Part shown: positions 8,012 through 16,657 of the stretch, piece after piece
Layout of the letters: each line of letters begins with the position of its first letter
Numbering within the stretch: position 1 is the stretch's first letter
Source: JAGOUU01 sp964609155
Lineage (GTDB): Bacteria > Pseudomonadota > Gammaproteobacteria > JAGOUU01
DNA: 31,163 nt
Assembly: GCA_964609155.1 (NCBI GenBank)
Contig: CAZSRF010000029.1
Span: 1 to 31,163, forward strand
Direction of reading: 5' to 3'
Notes under the pieces: model-generated
Database searches by the model: none
Seen by the model: the letters and a program-made list of their open reading frames with translations, nothing else
Told to the model about the DNA's origin: nothing
Translations under genes and position numbers: made by a program

Positions 8012-9811
8012 ATGGCAGATGTTATCAAGGTGTTATCGACTTTAATTACTAAGCAAATAGCTGCTGGTGAAGTTATTGAGCGTGCAGCGTCGATTGTGAA
8101 AGAGTTAGTAGAAAACAGTATTGATGCGAAAAGTACAAATATTATTGTAACTATAGAAAAAGCTGGCAACGATTTAATTAGTGTCAGAGATAATGGAATG
8201 GGCATTAGCAAAAACGATCTGCCACTTGCAATGTATTGTCATGCGACCAGTAAGCTTAAAGATTTAAATGACCTTGATACTATAACCAGTCTTGGGTTTC
8301 GTGGTGAAGCATTAGCTAGTATATCTGCTGTAGCAAAAGTAAAAATAACGTCACAACATCAGGATGCACAAAATGCTTATAGTATACAGAGTATAAATAA
8401 TGTATTGGATGAAACTACTCAGTATGAAGTTATCTTGGCCGCCCATCCTAAAGGTACAACTATAGAAGTGCGTGATTTATTTTATAGTACACCTGTTCGT
8501 AGAAGATTTCAAAAGTCAGAAAAAACAGAATATCAATATATACTAGATATTTTTCAAAAATTGGCGCTGAGTAATTTCGACTGTGGCTTTACTCTAATCA
8601 ATGATAATAAAGTTATCTATAAATTGCCGGGTTGCAACAAACTAGAAAATGCAAAAAACAATAGAGTAAGAAAAATATTTGGCTCTAGCTTTATTAAACA
8701 AGCTGTTTATTTTTCAGGAGAGGCTCAGGGTATTGCATTAGAAGGCTGGATTGGTGATCATGAGTTACATCGTAGTCAATCAGATCAACAATATTTTTTT
8801 CTAAATAACAGGATAATTCGAGATAAACTTGTTTTAAATGCTATTAAATATGCATATGATGGGATTATTCCTAATGGCCGTCATCCTTGTTATATTTTAT
8901 ATCTATCTATTAGTCCTGATCAAATTGATATTAATGTTCACCCTACAAAACATGAAGTAAGGTTTAGAGATTCAAGGTGGGTGCATCAATTTATAGTACA
9001 ACAATTGACTAAAGTACTAAATAATTTTTTAAGCAAAGAATCAATAAGTCTAGATTCTAGTGATATTCATAAGGGATTTAATATAAACTCAGATTTTTCT
9101 TTTTTACGAAATTTAAATGTAATAAAATCAACTGGATGTAGCTATCATGAAGACAGTGAACATAACAAGGGTTTGTTTTTACCTTCACAAAGAAATGTAT
9201 ATAATCCTGAAATTAAGAGTATTAATTTTGGTAAAATTATAGGCTATATTAGCAATTGTTTGGTGATAACTGGTTATGAGAGTAGCTACGACAATGTGTA
9301 TTATATTATAGATCTAGAAGCGGCATACTGTTATTTTAGTTATGAAAGATTATTATCTGAGTGGGGTAGTGAAAAAAAACTGGCAAGTCATAAACTAGCA
9401 TTAGAAGCTAGTATAGAACTTAGTTTCGCTGTTTTACCCTCATCTTCATCTTTATCCATAGAAAAGTTATTACAATTAGGGATAGAAATTGAACATACAG
9501 ATCGAGCCAACTTCTATAAAATAACCAAAGTCCCCTATGCCTTAAGATTTGTTTGTCCAAAGCAAATTATAGAAACCTATTGTGAGCATTTAATTAATGA
9601 CGCAAAAGAAGATCAACAAATAAACTATACAGGACTATTTAATAAATTAGCCAGATTGACCTTGGGGAGGTTAAAAGGCAACTTATTATATGCAGAGCAA
9701 ATAAGCATTATAGAAAAATTGTCGATTGTTAGCGATAGTATTAAATTTAATAATAAAAAATTATACAAACGGTTGGATCATGAAAGCATACAATTATTAT
9801 TGTGCGGATGA
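8012..9811 (+). CDS. mutL: DNA mismatch repair protein MutL
   Basis: MutL couples MutS mismatch recognition to downstream excision. The GHKL ATPase domain is intact: 'AAGEVIERAASIVKELVEN' (17-35), 'DNGMGI' (60-65) and 'GFRGEALASIS' (95-105), then the transducer domain with 'RDLFYSTPVRRRF' and 'DINVHPTKHEVRF'. The C-terminal dimerisation domain (about 400-599) is divergent, and no metal-binding endonuclease motif is evident, as expected when a MutH-like nick is used. The 599 residues are typical. The stop is at 9809-9811, and a mobile element's target duplication begins only 4 bases later, so the coding sequence escaped disruption. Confidence 0.96.
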   Translation: MADVIKVLSTLITKQIAAGEVIERAASIVKELVENSIDAKSTNIIVTIEKAGNDLISVRDNGMGISKNDLPLAMYCHATSKLKDLNDLDTITSLGFRGEALASISAVAKVKITSQHQDAQNAYSIQSINNVLDETTQYEVILAAHPKGTTIEVRDLFYSTPVRRRFQKSEKTEYQYILDIFQKLALSNFDCGFTLINDNKVIYKLPGCNKLENAKNNRVRKIFGSSFIKQAVYFSGEAQGIALEGWIGDHELHRSQSDQQYFFLNNRIIRDKLVLNAIKYAYDGIIPNGRHPCYILYLSISPDQIDINVHPTKHEVRFRDSRWVHQFIVQQLTKVLNNFLSKESISLDSSDIHKGFNINSDFSFLRNLNVIKSTGCSYHEDSEHNKGLFLPSQRNVYNPEIKSINFGKIIGYISNCLVITGYESSYDNVYYIIDLEAAYCYFSYERLLSEWGSEKKLASHKLALEASIELSFAVLPSSSSLSIEKLLQLGIEIEHTDRANFYKITKVPYALRFVCPKQIIETYCEHLINDAKEDQQINYTGLFNKLARLTLGRLKGNLLYAEQISIIEKLSIVSDSIKFNNKKLYKRLDHESIQLLLCG

Positions 9812-9814
9812 TCT

Positions 9815-9824
9815 ACCTGCATAA
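9815..9824. repeat. Target site duplication, left copy (ACCTGCATAA)
   Basis: A 10-bp direct repeat immediately outside the left end of the palindromic element. It is identical to the copy at 10113-10122, the footprint of a transposition event. Confidence 0.88.
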
Positions 9825-10112
9825 CAGGGCTGTCCGGTGAACAGTTGGAAATTAAATAACCCATCCTCAACGACGTCATCCTTGGATTTTTTTGCTCGAG
9901 AGCTTGAAAAGAACACTAAAAATTCGCAAAAAAATTCAAGGATCCAGGAAAAATCTACCTTATTGGCACCAATAAGCAAGATCGCCTCTGGATCCTAAAA
10001 TTTTTCTGTGAAAGTTATTACTTCTTTTCAATATTTCGAACAGAAAAATTGTAGGATGACGCTACCCCCGGTAATTATATTTAAGTTTACAACTGTTCGC
10101 TGGACAGCCCTG
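9825..10112. mobile_element. Palindromic MITE-like element, 288 bp
   Basis: A non-coding insertion bounded by 23-bp terminal inverted repeats (9825-9847 and 10090-10112, both beginning CAGGGCTGTCC at the outer edge, about three mismatches). It is flanked by an exact 10-bp direct duplication. Inverted similarity continues through the whole element. CGTCATCCT (9874-9882) pairs with 10053-10061, TTGAAAAGAA (9904-9913) with 10022-10031, and GGATCC (9940-9945) with 9990-9995. The centre is CTTATTGG-CA-CCAATAAG (9959-9976), at the midpoint. Transcribed from either strand it would fold into one long hairpin. It has no credible ORF, so movement would need a transposase in trans. The 10-bp duplication falls in the IS4-family range, but that link is inference. 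Confidence 0.88.
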
Positions 10113-10122
10113 ACCTGCATAA
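10113..10122. repeat. Target site duplication, right copy (ACCTGCATAA)
   Basis: Exact copy of 9815-9824, directly abutting the right inverted repeat of the palindromic element. The remaining 113 bases to miaA show no convincing consensus promoter. Confidence 0.88.
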
Positions 10123-10235
10123 GATCAAGTTTAAGATTAATTTTAACTTTAGTTGAGTGTATAAATGTGATAGTATGTCTGATTTAACCTAATTTAGCTA
10201 GTTTGACTAGTTTTTGACTGGGTGGGGATCAGTTT

Positions 10236-11207
10236 GTGAATCTACCAATAATATATCTTATGGGGCCAACAGCAGTTGGCAAAACAAATTTAGCTATTGA
10301 GCTTTATAGTGAATTAGCGCAAGATAGGCCTATTGATATTATTTCTGTTGATTCGGCAATGGTTTACAGGGGGCTTAGCATTGGTACAGGCAAACCAACT
10401 GAAGATATATTATCTAGAGTGCCTCATGAGTTGGTTGATATTCGAGAGCCCTATGAAATTTACACAGTTGCTGATTTCTGCACAGATGCTCAGGCTCTAA
10501 TTAAGCATTCTCATGTCAATAACAGGGTGCCCCTACTTGTAGGGGGTACTATGATGTATTTTAATGCGTTAAAAAATGGATTATCTACTCTACCTAGCTC
10601 AGATCCTAAAATTAGAGCACAGCTTACACAGAGAATAGAGACAGAGGGTTTAATAGAATTGTATAAAGAATTACAAGCTCTAGATCCGTTATCTGCATCA
10701 AGAATAAACCCTAATGATAAACAAAGAATTATGCGTGCGTTAGAAGTGTATTTAATTACAGGAACAAATCTAACTTATTTTTTCTCCCAGCCCACTCAGG
10801 ATGTTTCCCTTGCCGAGGACAGGGATCACCCAGCAAATATAAATATTATTCTTGCTCCAAGCAATGAAACAAAAAGAGCGGAATTACATAAAAATATAGA
10901 GGTAAGATTCCATGAGATGCTAAACAAAGGCTTTATAGAAGAAGTTGAGGCTTTGTTTCATCATGATAAAGTTTACAGAGAACTTCCTGCTATAAAATCT
11001 TGTGGGTATAATCAAGTATGGCAATATCTTTCAGGTGAAATTACAAAAGAAGTAATGATTGAAAAAAGTATCATAACAACTCGACAATTAGCTAAACGGC
11101 AGTTAACTTGGTTGCGTTCCTATCGAAATACATGGGATAACATAACCTGGTTAGATGGGCCAGAGAGAAATTTATTAGCAAAAATAATAAAAGTGCTAAA
11201 CTTTTGA
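10236..11207 (+). CDS. miaA: tRNA dimethylallyltransferase MiaA
   Basis: MiaA adds a dimethylallyl group to N6 of A37 in tRNAs reading UNN codons, the first step to ms2i6A. Visible motifs are the P-loop 'GPTAVGKT' (10-17), 'DSAMVYRGLSIGTGKPT', 'HELVDIREP', 'LLVGGTMMYFNAL' and 'QLAKRQLTWLR' near the C-terminus. Length (323) is normal. The start is GTG, chosen for family alignment and for the GGTGGGG Shine-Dalgarno (10221-10227) at good spacing. It normally follows mutL closely. Here the MITE leaves 424 bases between them, so miaA may have its own promoter or depend on read-through of a hairpin. Confidence 0.95.
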   Translation: MNLPIIYLMGPTAVGKTNLAIELYSELAQDRPIDIISVDSAMVYRGLSIGTGKPTEDILSRVPHELVDIREPYEIYTVADFCTDAQALIKHSHVNNRVPLLVGGTMMYFNALKNGLSTLPSSDPKIRAQLTQRIETEGLIELYKELQALDPLSASRINPNDKQRIMRALEVYLITGTNLTYFFSQPTQDVSLAEDRDHPANINIILAPSNETKRAELHKNIEVRFHEMLNKGFIEEVEALFHHDKVYRELPAIKSCGYNQVWQYLSGEITKEVMIEKSIITTRQLAKRQLTWLRSYRNTWDNITWLDGPERNLLAKIIKVLNF

Positions 11208-11230
11208 TTTTTTATGTTATAAGATATAAT
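11204..11230 (+). promoter_or_regulatory. Possible hfq promoter
   Basis: TTGATT (11204-11209) and TATAAT (11225-11230) lie 15 bases apart, overlapping the end of miaA. The spacer is short, so this is tentative. In other gammaproteobacteria hfq promoters do lie in and after miaA. Confidence 0.3.
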
Positions 11231-11315
11231 TCAAGTATGATAAAAGCAATTAAATAAATTTATAAAAATAAAAGAAGAAGATATTATTATGCTAAACACG
11301 GTCAAGGAGAATACG

Positions 11316-11675
11316 ATGTCAAAGGGACAGTCTTTGCAAGATCCTTTTTTGAATACTCTACGCAAAGAGAGGGTACCTGTTGCGATTTATTTGGTTAATG
11401 GGATTAAATTGCAAGGGCAAGTTGAATCATTTGATCAATTCGTTGTACTTTTAAAGAATACAGTTAGTCAAATGGTGTATAAGCATGCTATTTCTACTAT
11501 AGTCCCAGCTAGAAATGTTAAACTTACTTCTAATAATGGTCAAACAACAGGTGCAGTTGTGGGTGGCCCTGTGAGTGGCATGTTAGGGCAAGGTAATATG
11601 GGTGGTTCTTCTGGATCTGGGCAATTATCTGGACCGGACGATTACATGCAAGATTTCAATCCAAATGACTATTAA
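11316..11675 (+). CDS. hfq: RNA chaperone Hfq
   Basis: Hfq is a hexameric Sm-like protein that pairs small RNAs with mRNAs. Residues 1-66 match the canonical core almost residue for residue: Q8, 'SFDQFVVLLKN' with D40 and F42 on the proximal face, and 'YKHAIST' with K56/H57. A Gly/Ser-rich flexible tail with an acidic end (72-119) follows, longer than in many species but typical in style. I moved the start to the ATG at 11316, which has an excellent AAGGAGA Shine-Dalgarno (11304-11310) and the universal 'MSKGQSLQDP' beginning. An in-frame ATG at 11289 would add nine non-conserved residues. Confidence 0.97.
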   Translation: MSKGQSLQDPFLNTLRKERVPVAIYLVNGIKLQGQVESFDQFVVLLKNTVSQMVYKHAISTIVPARNVKLTSNNGQTTGAVVGGPVSGMLGQGNMGGSSGSGQLSGPDDYMQDFNPNDY

Positions 11676-11739
11676 CTTTCTAAGTTAGTAGTGCCTGGTT
11701 ATTATTTTCTATTAATCATTTATCACTGGAGACAAGTGA

Positions 11740-13026
11740 GTGTTTGAGCGTCATAAAGGCGGAGACCGTGCTGTCCTAGTTCATATTGATTTTGTAAGAG
11801 AGCACAATGTAGAAGACTATACTGAATTCAAGTCCTTAGTCATTTCAGCTGGAATTGAGCCAGTAAGTATAATTACAGGTTCTAGGCAAGTGCCAGACAG
11901 TAAATATTTTGTGGGCACCGGTAAGGTAGAGGAAATACGAAATGTGGTTCTTGCCCATAAAGTGGAATTAGTTATCTTTAATCATAGTTTAACCCCCGCG
12001 CAAACTCGTAATCTAGAAAAGTTTTTAGAGAGCAGGGTTATTGACCGTACTGGTTTGATTTTAGATATTTTCGCACAGCGTGCTAAAACTTTTGAAGGGA
12101 AGCTTCAAGTAGAACTTGCGCAATTAAATTATATGGCAACTCGTTTGGTGCGAGGTTGGACACATCTAGAACGACAAAAAGGTGGAATAGGTTTACGTGG
12201 ACCAGGAGAAACTCAACTTGAAACGGATAGAAGACTATTAAAACGCCGTATCGATTATATCAAACAGCGTTTAGAAAAAGTAAGACAGCAGCGTGAACAG
12301 AATCGCCGAGCAAGACGTAAAGTTGCTATCCCGACTATATCGTTCGTTGGATACACAAATGCAGGTAAATCATCATTATTTAATCAATTACTAGATGAGC
12401 ATGTTTATGCAGCTGATAAGCTGTTTGCAACTCTTGATCCAACGTTAAGAGGTATGAGTCTTCCTGATGTAGGTAAAGTAATTTTTGTTGATACAGTCGG
12501 GTTTATAAGGCATTTACCACACGATTTGGTAGAGGCTTTTAAGGCTACTCTTGAAGAAACAGCGAATTCAGATTTGTTGTTGCTAGTGATTGATTTAAGT
12601 GATCCTGAATATCAAGCAAAGTTGGAACAAGTTAAGTTGGTTTTGTCAGAGATAGAAGCAGATAAATTACCAATAATAGAAGTTTATAATAAGATAGATA
12701 AACTCACTGGTTTTGAACCAAAAATTGAACGTAATGAAAGTGGAAACATTAACAAAGTTTGGTTATCTGCCACTGAGGATAAGGGATTAAATTTATTACG
12801 TGAGGCAGTGGTTGAAAGGTTGAGTAAAGGTGTAGTACAGTTAAAACTTAGAATTCCTTTTTCTCGTGGGGATCTTCGTTCAAAACTATTTTCTATAGGT
12901 GCTGTATGTAATGAAAAAATGTTGGAAGAAGAACAGAGTTGGGTGATTGCTGTTAGAGCACCTATCTTAGAGATTCAACGAATTTTTGTGCATGAGGATG
13001 AGCATTGGCAAGATTATATCGATTAG
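11740..13026 (+). CDS. hflX: Ribosome-associated GTPase HflX
   Basis: HflX binds 50S/70S ribosomes and splits stalled ones after stress. The N-terminal HflX domain ends with 'ELAQLNYMATRLVRGWTHLE' and the Gly-rich 'GGIGLRGPGETQLETDRR' loop. The G domain follows with G1 'GYTNAGKSS' (204-212), G3 'DTVGF' and G4 'NKID'. Length (428) is normal. The start is GTG ('MFERHKGGD'), fitting the family N-terminus, with a GGAGA sequence about 8 bases upstream. It follows hfq by 64 bases in the standard hfq-hflX-hflKC order. Confidence 0.96.
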   Translation: MFERHKGGDRAVLVHIDFVREHNVEDYTEFKSLVISAGIEPVSIITGSRQVPDSKYFVGTGKVEEIRNVVLAHKVELVIFNHSLTPAQTRNLEKFLESRVIDRTGLILDIFAQRAKTFEGKLQVELAQLNYMATRLVRGWTHLERQKGGIGLRGPGETQLETDRRLLKRRIDYIKQRLEKVRQQREQNRRARRKVAIPTISFVGYTNAGKSSLFNQLLDEHVYAADKLFATLDPTLRGMSLPDVGKVIFVDTVGFIRHLPHDLVEAFKATLEETANSDLLLLVIDLSDPEYQAKLEQVKLVLSEIEADKLPIIEVYNKIDKLTGFEPKIERNESGNINKVWLSATEDKGLNLLREAVVERLSKGVVQLKLRIPFSRGDLRSKLFSIGAVCNEKMLEEEQSWVIAVRAPILEIQRIFVHEDEHWQDYID

Positions 13027-13072
13027 CTTAATGATAAAAAACTAGAATATTAATACAGAGTATATACAGAAT

Positions 13073-14380
13073 ATGGGTAAACGTTTCTCTTTTCTTTCTT
13101 ATCTTTCTCACTTTTCATGGCATGAAAATGATAAAGATAAAGATTCAAGGCACAGTGGTAAAAGTGGTGGTCCACCAGAATTAGATGAATTATTCAAAAA
13201 TGCACAGCAATGGCTGCTAGGTTTATTAGGTGGAAAAAATTCACAAAATAAAGGTAATGGTGGTAATTGGAATGGAAATGGGAACAGACAATATTCAGCG
13301 TTTAATATTGATCAACAAGGTAAAGGCTTTTTAATTATTCTTGGATTTATTTTTGTACTATTGATGGGGATCATTGGTTTTTATAAAGTTGAACCTGGTG
13401 AACAAGCTGTTCAGTACAGATTTGGGAAGTATATTGGAACAACAGGACCAGGTCCGCACTGGCTATTTCCTGGGATTTATACGAAAGAAATAATTAATAC
13501 AAGCGTAGTACATCAAAAAAACTTCGAAGAAGACTTAATAACTAAAGAGGTTGATTTAGTAACAGTGGCGGTTGCAGTGCAATATAGAATTAATCATGTA
13601 GAGAACTATTTATTTAAAGTTCGCAGTGCAGAGGAAAGTTTAACTGAAGCTACTAAGTCTGCTATAAGGCAAGTTGTAGCTGCATCAACATTAGAGCAGG
13701 TGTTATCTACGAGAGGTAGTACTGATAGTAGTTTTATGGGAGAGCAGATAAAAAATCTAATTGATCAAAATTTAAAATACTATCAAGCTGGCTTAGAGAT
13801 AGAAGGTGTTGAGATATTGTCTGTTATGCCTCCACAACAGGTTAAAGAAGCTTTCAATGATGCTATTCAAGCACAAGAAGATGAAATCAGATATCAGAAC
13901 GAAGCTGAAGCTTATGAGCGTAAAATAGTTCCAGTCGCTGAAGGTAATGCTGCAAGAATTCTTCAAGATGCTAATACTTATGTGGCACAAACAGTTTTAT
14001 CTGCAGAAGGTAATACGGCCAAATTTAATGCTATTTTACCGGAGTATTCAAAAGCACCTCAAGTAACTCGCAATAGATTATACTTGGATACTATGGAAAA
14101 TACATTAAAAAATATGCCCAAAATATTTGTCGATAGTAAATCGAATAATGTTTTATTACTGCCTTTAGATAAACTGAATATGAGTGGTGTGTTGAAAACG
14201 GCATCTGATAAGGCAAATAATTCTTCACAAGAATTAATAGCTGAGGCTAATAATTCAATGCATATACAAAATTCTCAAGATACCCAAAATGGGCAAAATT
14301 TAAGTGATCCTAGCTCTAGTAAGGCTCGTGATAGTCGATTTAATGAAAGAAATACTGAAGTAAGATCTTGGCGGAATTAG
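13073..14380 (+). CDS. hflK: FtsH protease regulator HflK
   Basis: HflK forms, with HflC, a large membrane cage around the FtsH protease that limits its access to membrane substrates. A charged, then Gly/Asn-rich N-terminal cytoplasmic segment (1-80) precedes one transmembrane helix (about 85-104). The SPFH/band-7 domain begins with 'VEPGEQAVQYRFGKY'. The C-terminal part is Ala/Glu-rich coiled coil, and the tail (about 380-435) is low complexity, rich in Asn/Ser/Gln. The stop lies 8 bases before the hflC ATG. Confidence 0.95.
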   Translation: MGKRFSFLSYLSHFSWHENDKDKDSRHSGKSGGPPELDELFKNAQQWLLGLLGGKNSQNKGNGGNWNGNGNRQYSAFNIDQQGKGFLIILGFIFVLLMGIIGFYKVEPGEQAVQYRFGKYIGTTGPGPHWLFPGIYTKEIINTSVVHQKNFEEDLITKEVDLVTVAVAVQYRINHVENYLFKVRSAEESLTEATKSAIRQVVAASTLEQVLSTRGSTDSSFMGEQIKNLIDQNLKYYQAGLEIEGVEILSVMPPQQVKEAFNDAIQAQEDEIRYQNEAEAYERKIVPVAEGNAARILQDANTYVAQTVLSAEGNTAKFNAILPEYSKAPQVTRNRLYLDTMENTLKNMPKIFVDSKSNNVLLLPLDKLNMSGVLKTASDKANNSSQELIAEANNSMHIQNSQDTQNGQNLSDPSSSKARDSRFNERNTEVRSWRN

Positions 14381-14388
14381 GAGATAAT

Positions 14389-15279
14389 ATGCAATTTAAG
14401 TCTAAGATAGTATTAATAGCAAGCTTTGTGATCTTATTTATGTTAATAAGCTGTGTCTACACAGTGAATCAACGATTTGTTGGAATGGAGAAATTTCTAG
14501 GCCGAGTAAAGCTTTCAGAGCAAGGGCGTCCTTATATGAAAGGCCCTGGTATCCATATGAAACTACCTATAGTAACTTCAGTCGTTTTTTTTGATACCAG
14601 ATTACAAACTCTTGGTGCCAAACCAGAACGCATTCCAACCAAAGATCAAAAATTTGTTTATGTTGATTATTTTGTTAAATGGAAAATTAAAAACTATTAT
14701 CAGTTTTATTTAACCACAGAGAATCAATTCAATAGAGTAATTGACCTACTTAAACCGAAGGTATCAGATTCTTTAAAGGCAGAGTTTGGTAAAAAGTCTT
14801 TAGAAGAAGTAGTATCTGAAGACAGAACCAACATTATGTCTAAAATAAAAGAGGCCATTATTGTAAAAGCAGAATCTTTAGGTGTTGAAATAGTCGACAT
14901 GAGAATTAAAAAAATTGATTTACCAGAAGAAGTAAGAGAATCTGTTTATAATAGAATGCGCACAAAAAGACAGAAAGTTGCAAATGCTCATAGGTATGAA
15001 GGACAAAAAAGGGGTGAGCAACTGCGTGCAGAAGCTGATTTTAATAGCAAGAAAATTATCGCACAAGCAGCTAAAGATGCTGAAATTTTGCGTGGTGAAG
15101 CTGATGCTAAAGCGGCTAATATTTATTCAAGTGCTTACAATCGTGATCCTGAGTTTTATCAGTTTTATAGAAGCATGAAGGCGTACGATAATGTATTTAG
15201 CAATAATGAAAATGTTCTAGTACTTGGCCCAGATTCCGACTTTTTTAAATATTTTTCAAAACAACGTAACGCTAAATAA
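14389..15279 (+). CDS. hflC: FtsH protease regulator HflC
   Basis: Partner of HflK in the inner-membrane SPFH complex controlling FtsH. One N-terminal transmembrane helix (about 6-24) is followed by an SPFH domain with the family features 'FLGRVKL', 'GPGIHMKLPIV', 'DTRLQTL' and 'TKDQKFVYVDYFVKWKI', then 'RMRTKRQKVANAHRYEG' leading into the Ala-rich helix. I chose the ATG at 14389 (296 residues) because a strong TAGGAGA Shine-Dalgarno sits just before it, overlapping the hflK stop. A TTG at 14368 in frame is unnecessary. Confidence 0.95.
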   Translation: MQFKSKIVLIASFVILFMLISCVYTVNQRFVGMEKFLGRVKLSEQGRPYMKGPGIHMKLPIVTSVVFFDTRLQTLGAKPERIPTKDQKFVYVDYFVKWKIKNYYQFYLTTENQFNRVIDLLKPKVSDSLKAEFGKKSLEEVVSEDRTNIMSKIKEAIIVKAESLGVEIVDMRIKKIDLPEEVRESVYNRMRTKRQKVANAHRYEGQKRGEQLRAEADFNSKKIIAQAAKDAEILRGEADAKAANIYSSAYNRDPEFYQFYRSMKAYDNVFSNNENVLVLGPDSDFFKYFSKQRNAK

Positions 15280-15313
15280 TTAATAATACAGGTTTTGAGT
15301 TAAGAGGTTTAAT

Positions 15314-16612
15314 ATGACTGGTCTTAGAGTAGCTGTTATCGGTAGTCAATGGGGTGATGAAGGTAAAGGCAAGCTAGTTGATTTATTGAGTGATAAAGCG
15401 CAAGCTGTTGTAAGATATCAGGGAGGTCATAATGCTGGACATACCTTGATTGTAGATGATAAAAAAACAATTTTAAAGTTAGTGCCTTCAGGTATTTTGC
15501 ATCCCGAAGTTATCTGCTATATAGGTAATGGCGTGGTGGTCGATTTAGTTGCATTAAATCTAGAACTAAATATGTTACTAGATAGAAGTATTGATGTTTC
15601 TAGTAAACTAAGGATAAGCGCTGCTTGTCCTCTTATTATGCCGTATCATGCGGAATTAGATAAATGTCGTGAACATGCCTTAGGGGCGGCTGCTATTGGG
15701 ACGACTACTCGTGGTATTGGTCCAGCTTATGAGGACAAAGTGTCGCGTCGTGGGTTACGCCTGGTAGATCTTACTAGCCAACAAAGATTTATTAATAAGT
15801 TAGAACCTATTTTAGATTATCACAATTTTGTATTAAAAAATTATTACAAACATCAAGGTTTTGAATTAAATCAATTAGTTGATGAAACCTTAGAACAAGC
15901 AAAAAGTATTCTTCCACTGTTATCAGATGTTACTGCAGAGTTACATTTACATATAAAGAATAAGCACAATATTTTATTTGAAGCAGCTCAAGGTGCGTTA
16001 TTAGATAATGATCATGGTACATTTCCTTTTGTTACGTCTTCTAATACTACTGCTGGTGCAATAGCTAATGGCAGCGGGGTAGGGCCTAAATATTTAGATT
16101 ATGTTCTCGCAGTAGCTAAAGCATACACTACCCGTGTAGGTGGCGGTCCGTTTGTAACTGAATTGTTTGATGAGGTGGGTAAAATATTATCAACCAAAGG
16201 CAAAGAGTTTGGCACTAATACTGGCCGTGCGCGTCGCTGTGGTTGGTTTGATATGGTAGCATTTAAGCGTTCATGTTTAGTTAATAGTACAACCGGTGTA
16301 TGCATCACAAAGCTTGATATATTAGATGGTTTACCAGAGGTAAAAATTTGTGTAGCTTACAAATACCAAGGTAAAACTATTGATTCTCCATTGATTAATA
16401 CAGAAGAATTAGCTTTATGCGAACCTGTTTATGAAACGCTACCAGGCTGGAATGAGGATACAGCAAGAATTAAAAAGTACGAAGAGCTACCAAAAAATGC
16501 TGTGAATTATATCAAAAGACTAGAAGTACTATCAGGCGTTCCAATACATATTATTTCTACAGGTCCGGATCGAGGAGAAACAATAATAATTAGACACCCA
16601 TTTGATTTGTAA
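15314..16612 (+). CDS. purA: Adenylosuccinate synthetase PurA
   Basis: PurA makes adenylosuccinate from IMP, aspartate and GTP, the first committed step to AMP. Hallmarks are the P-loop-like 'GSQWGDEGKGK' (10-20, with D14), 'GGHNAGHT', 'GTTTRGIGPAYEDKV.R', 'EAAQGALLD.DHGTFPFVTSSNT', 'TRVGGGPF', and near the end 'STGPDRGETI'. Length (432) is standard. An AGAGG Shine-Dalgarno precedes the ATG. It ends the conserved housekeeping block and converges with the exported pentapeptide gene across 45 bases, with no clear terminator hairpin. Confidence 0.97.
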   Translation: MTGLRVAVIGSQWGDEGKGKLVDLLSDKAQAVVRYQGGHNAGHTLIVDDKKTILKLVPSGILHPEVICYIGNGVVVDLVALNLELNMLLDRSIDVSSKLRISAACPLIMPYHAELDKCREHALGAAAIGTTTRGIGPAYEDKVSRRGLRLVDLTSQQRFINKLEPILDYHNFVLKNYYKHQGFELNQLVDETLEQAKSILPLLSDVTAELHLHIKNKHNILFEAAQGALLDNDHGTFPFVTSSNTTAGAIANGSGVGPKYLDYVLAVAKAYTTRVGGGPFVTELFDEVGKILSTKGKEFGTNTGRARRCGWFDMVAFKRSCLVNSTTGVCITKLDILDGLPEVKICVAYKYQGKTIDSPLINTEELALCEPVYETLPGWNEDTARIKKYEELPKNAVNYIKRLEVLSGVPIHIISTGPDRGETIIIRHPFDL

Positions 16613-16657
16613 TTTGTAGATGGATAAAATTTTTTAGTGAGCAATTTATATTTATTT

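Noticed and set aside
9797..9979. A minus-strand frame reading 'AKKSKDDVVEDG'
   Set aside because: It lies almost wholly in the left arm of the palindromic element and runs into mutL; repeat DNA, not a gene.
14978..15178. A 66-codon plus-strand frame
   Set aside because: Shadow frame inside hflC, whose own protein is clearly conserved.
16613..16657. Terminator between purA and the pentapeptide gene
   Set aside because: T-rich but no stem of useful length could be found.
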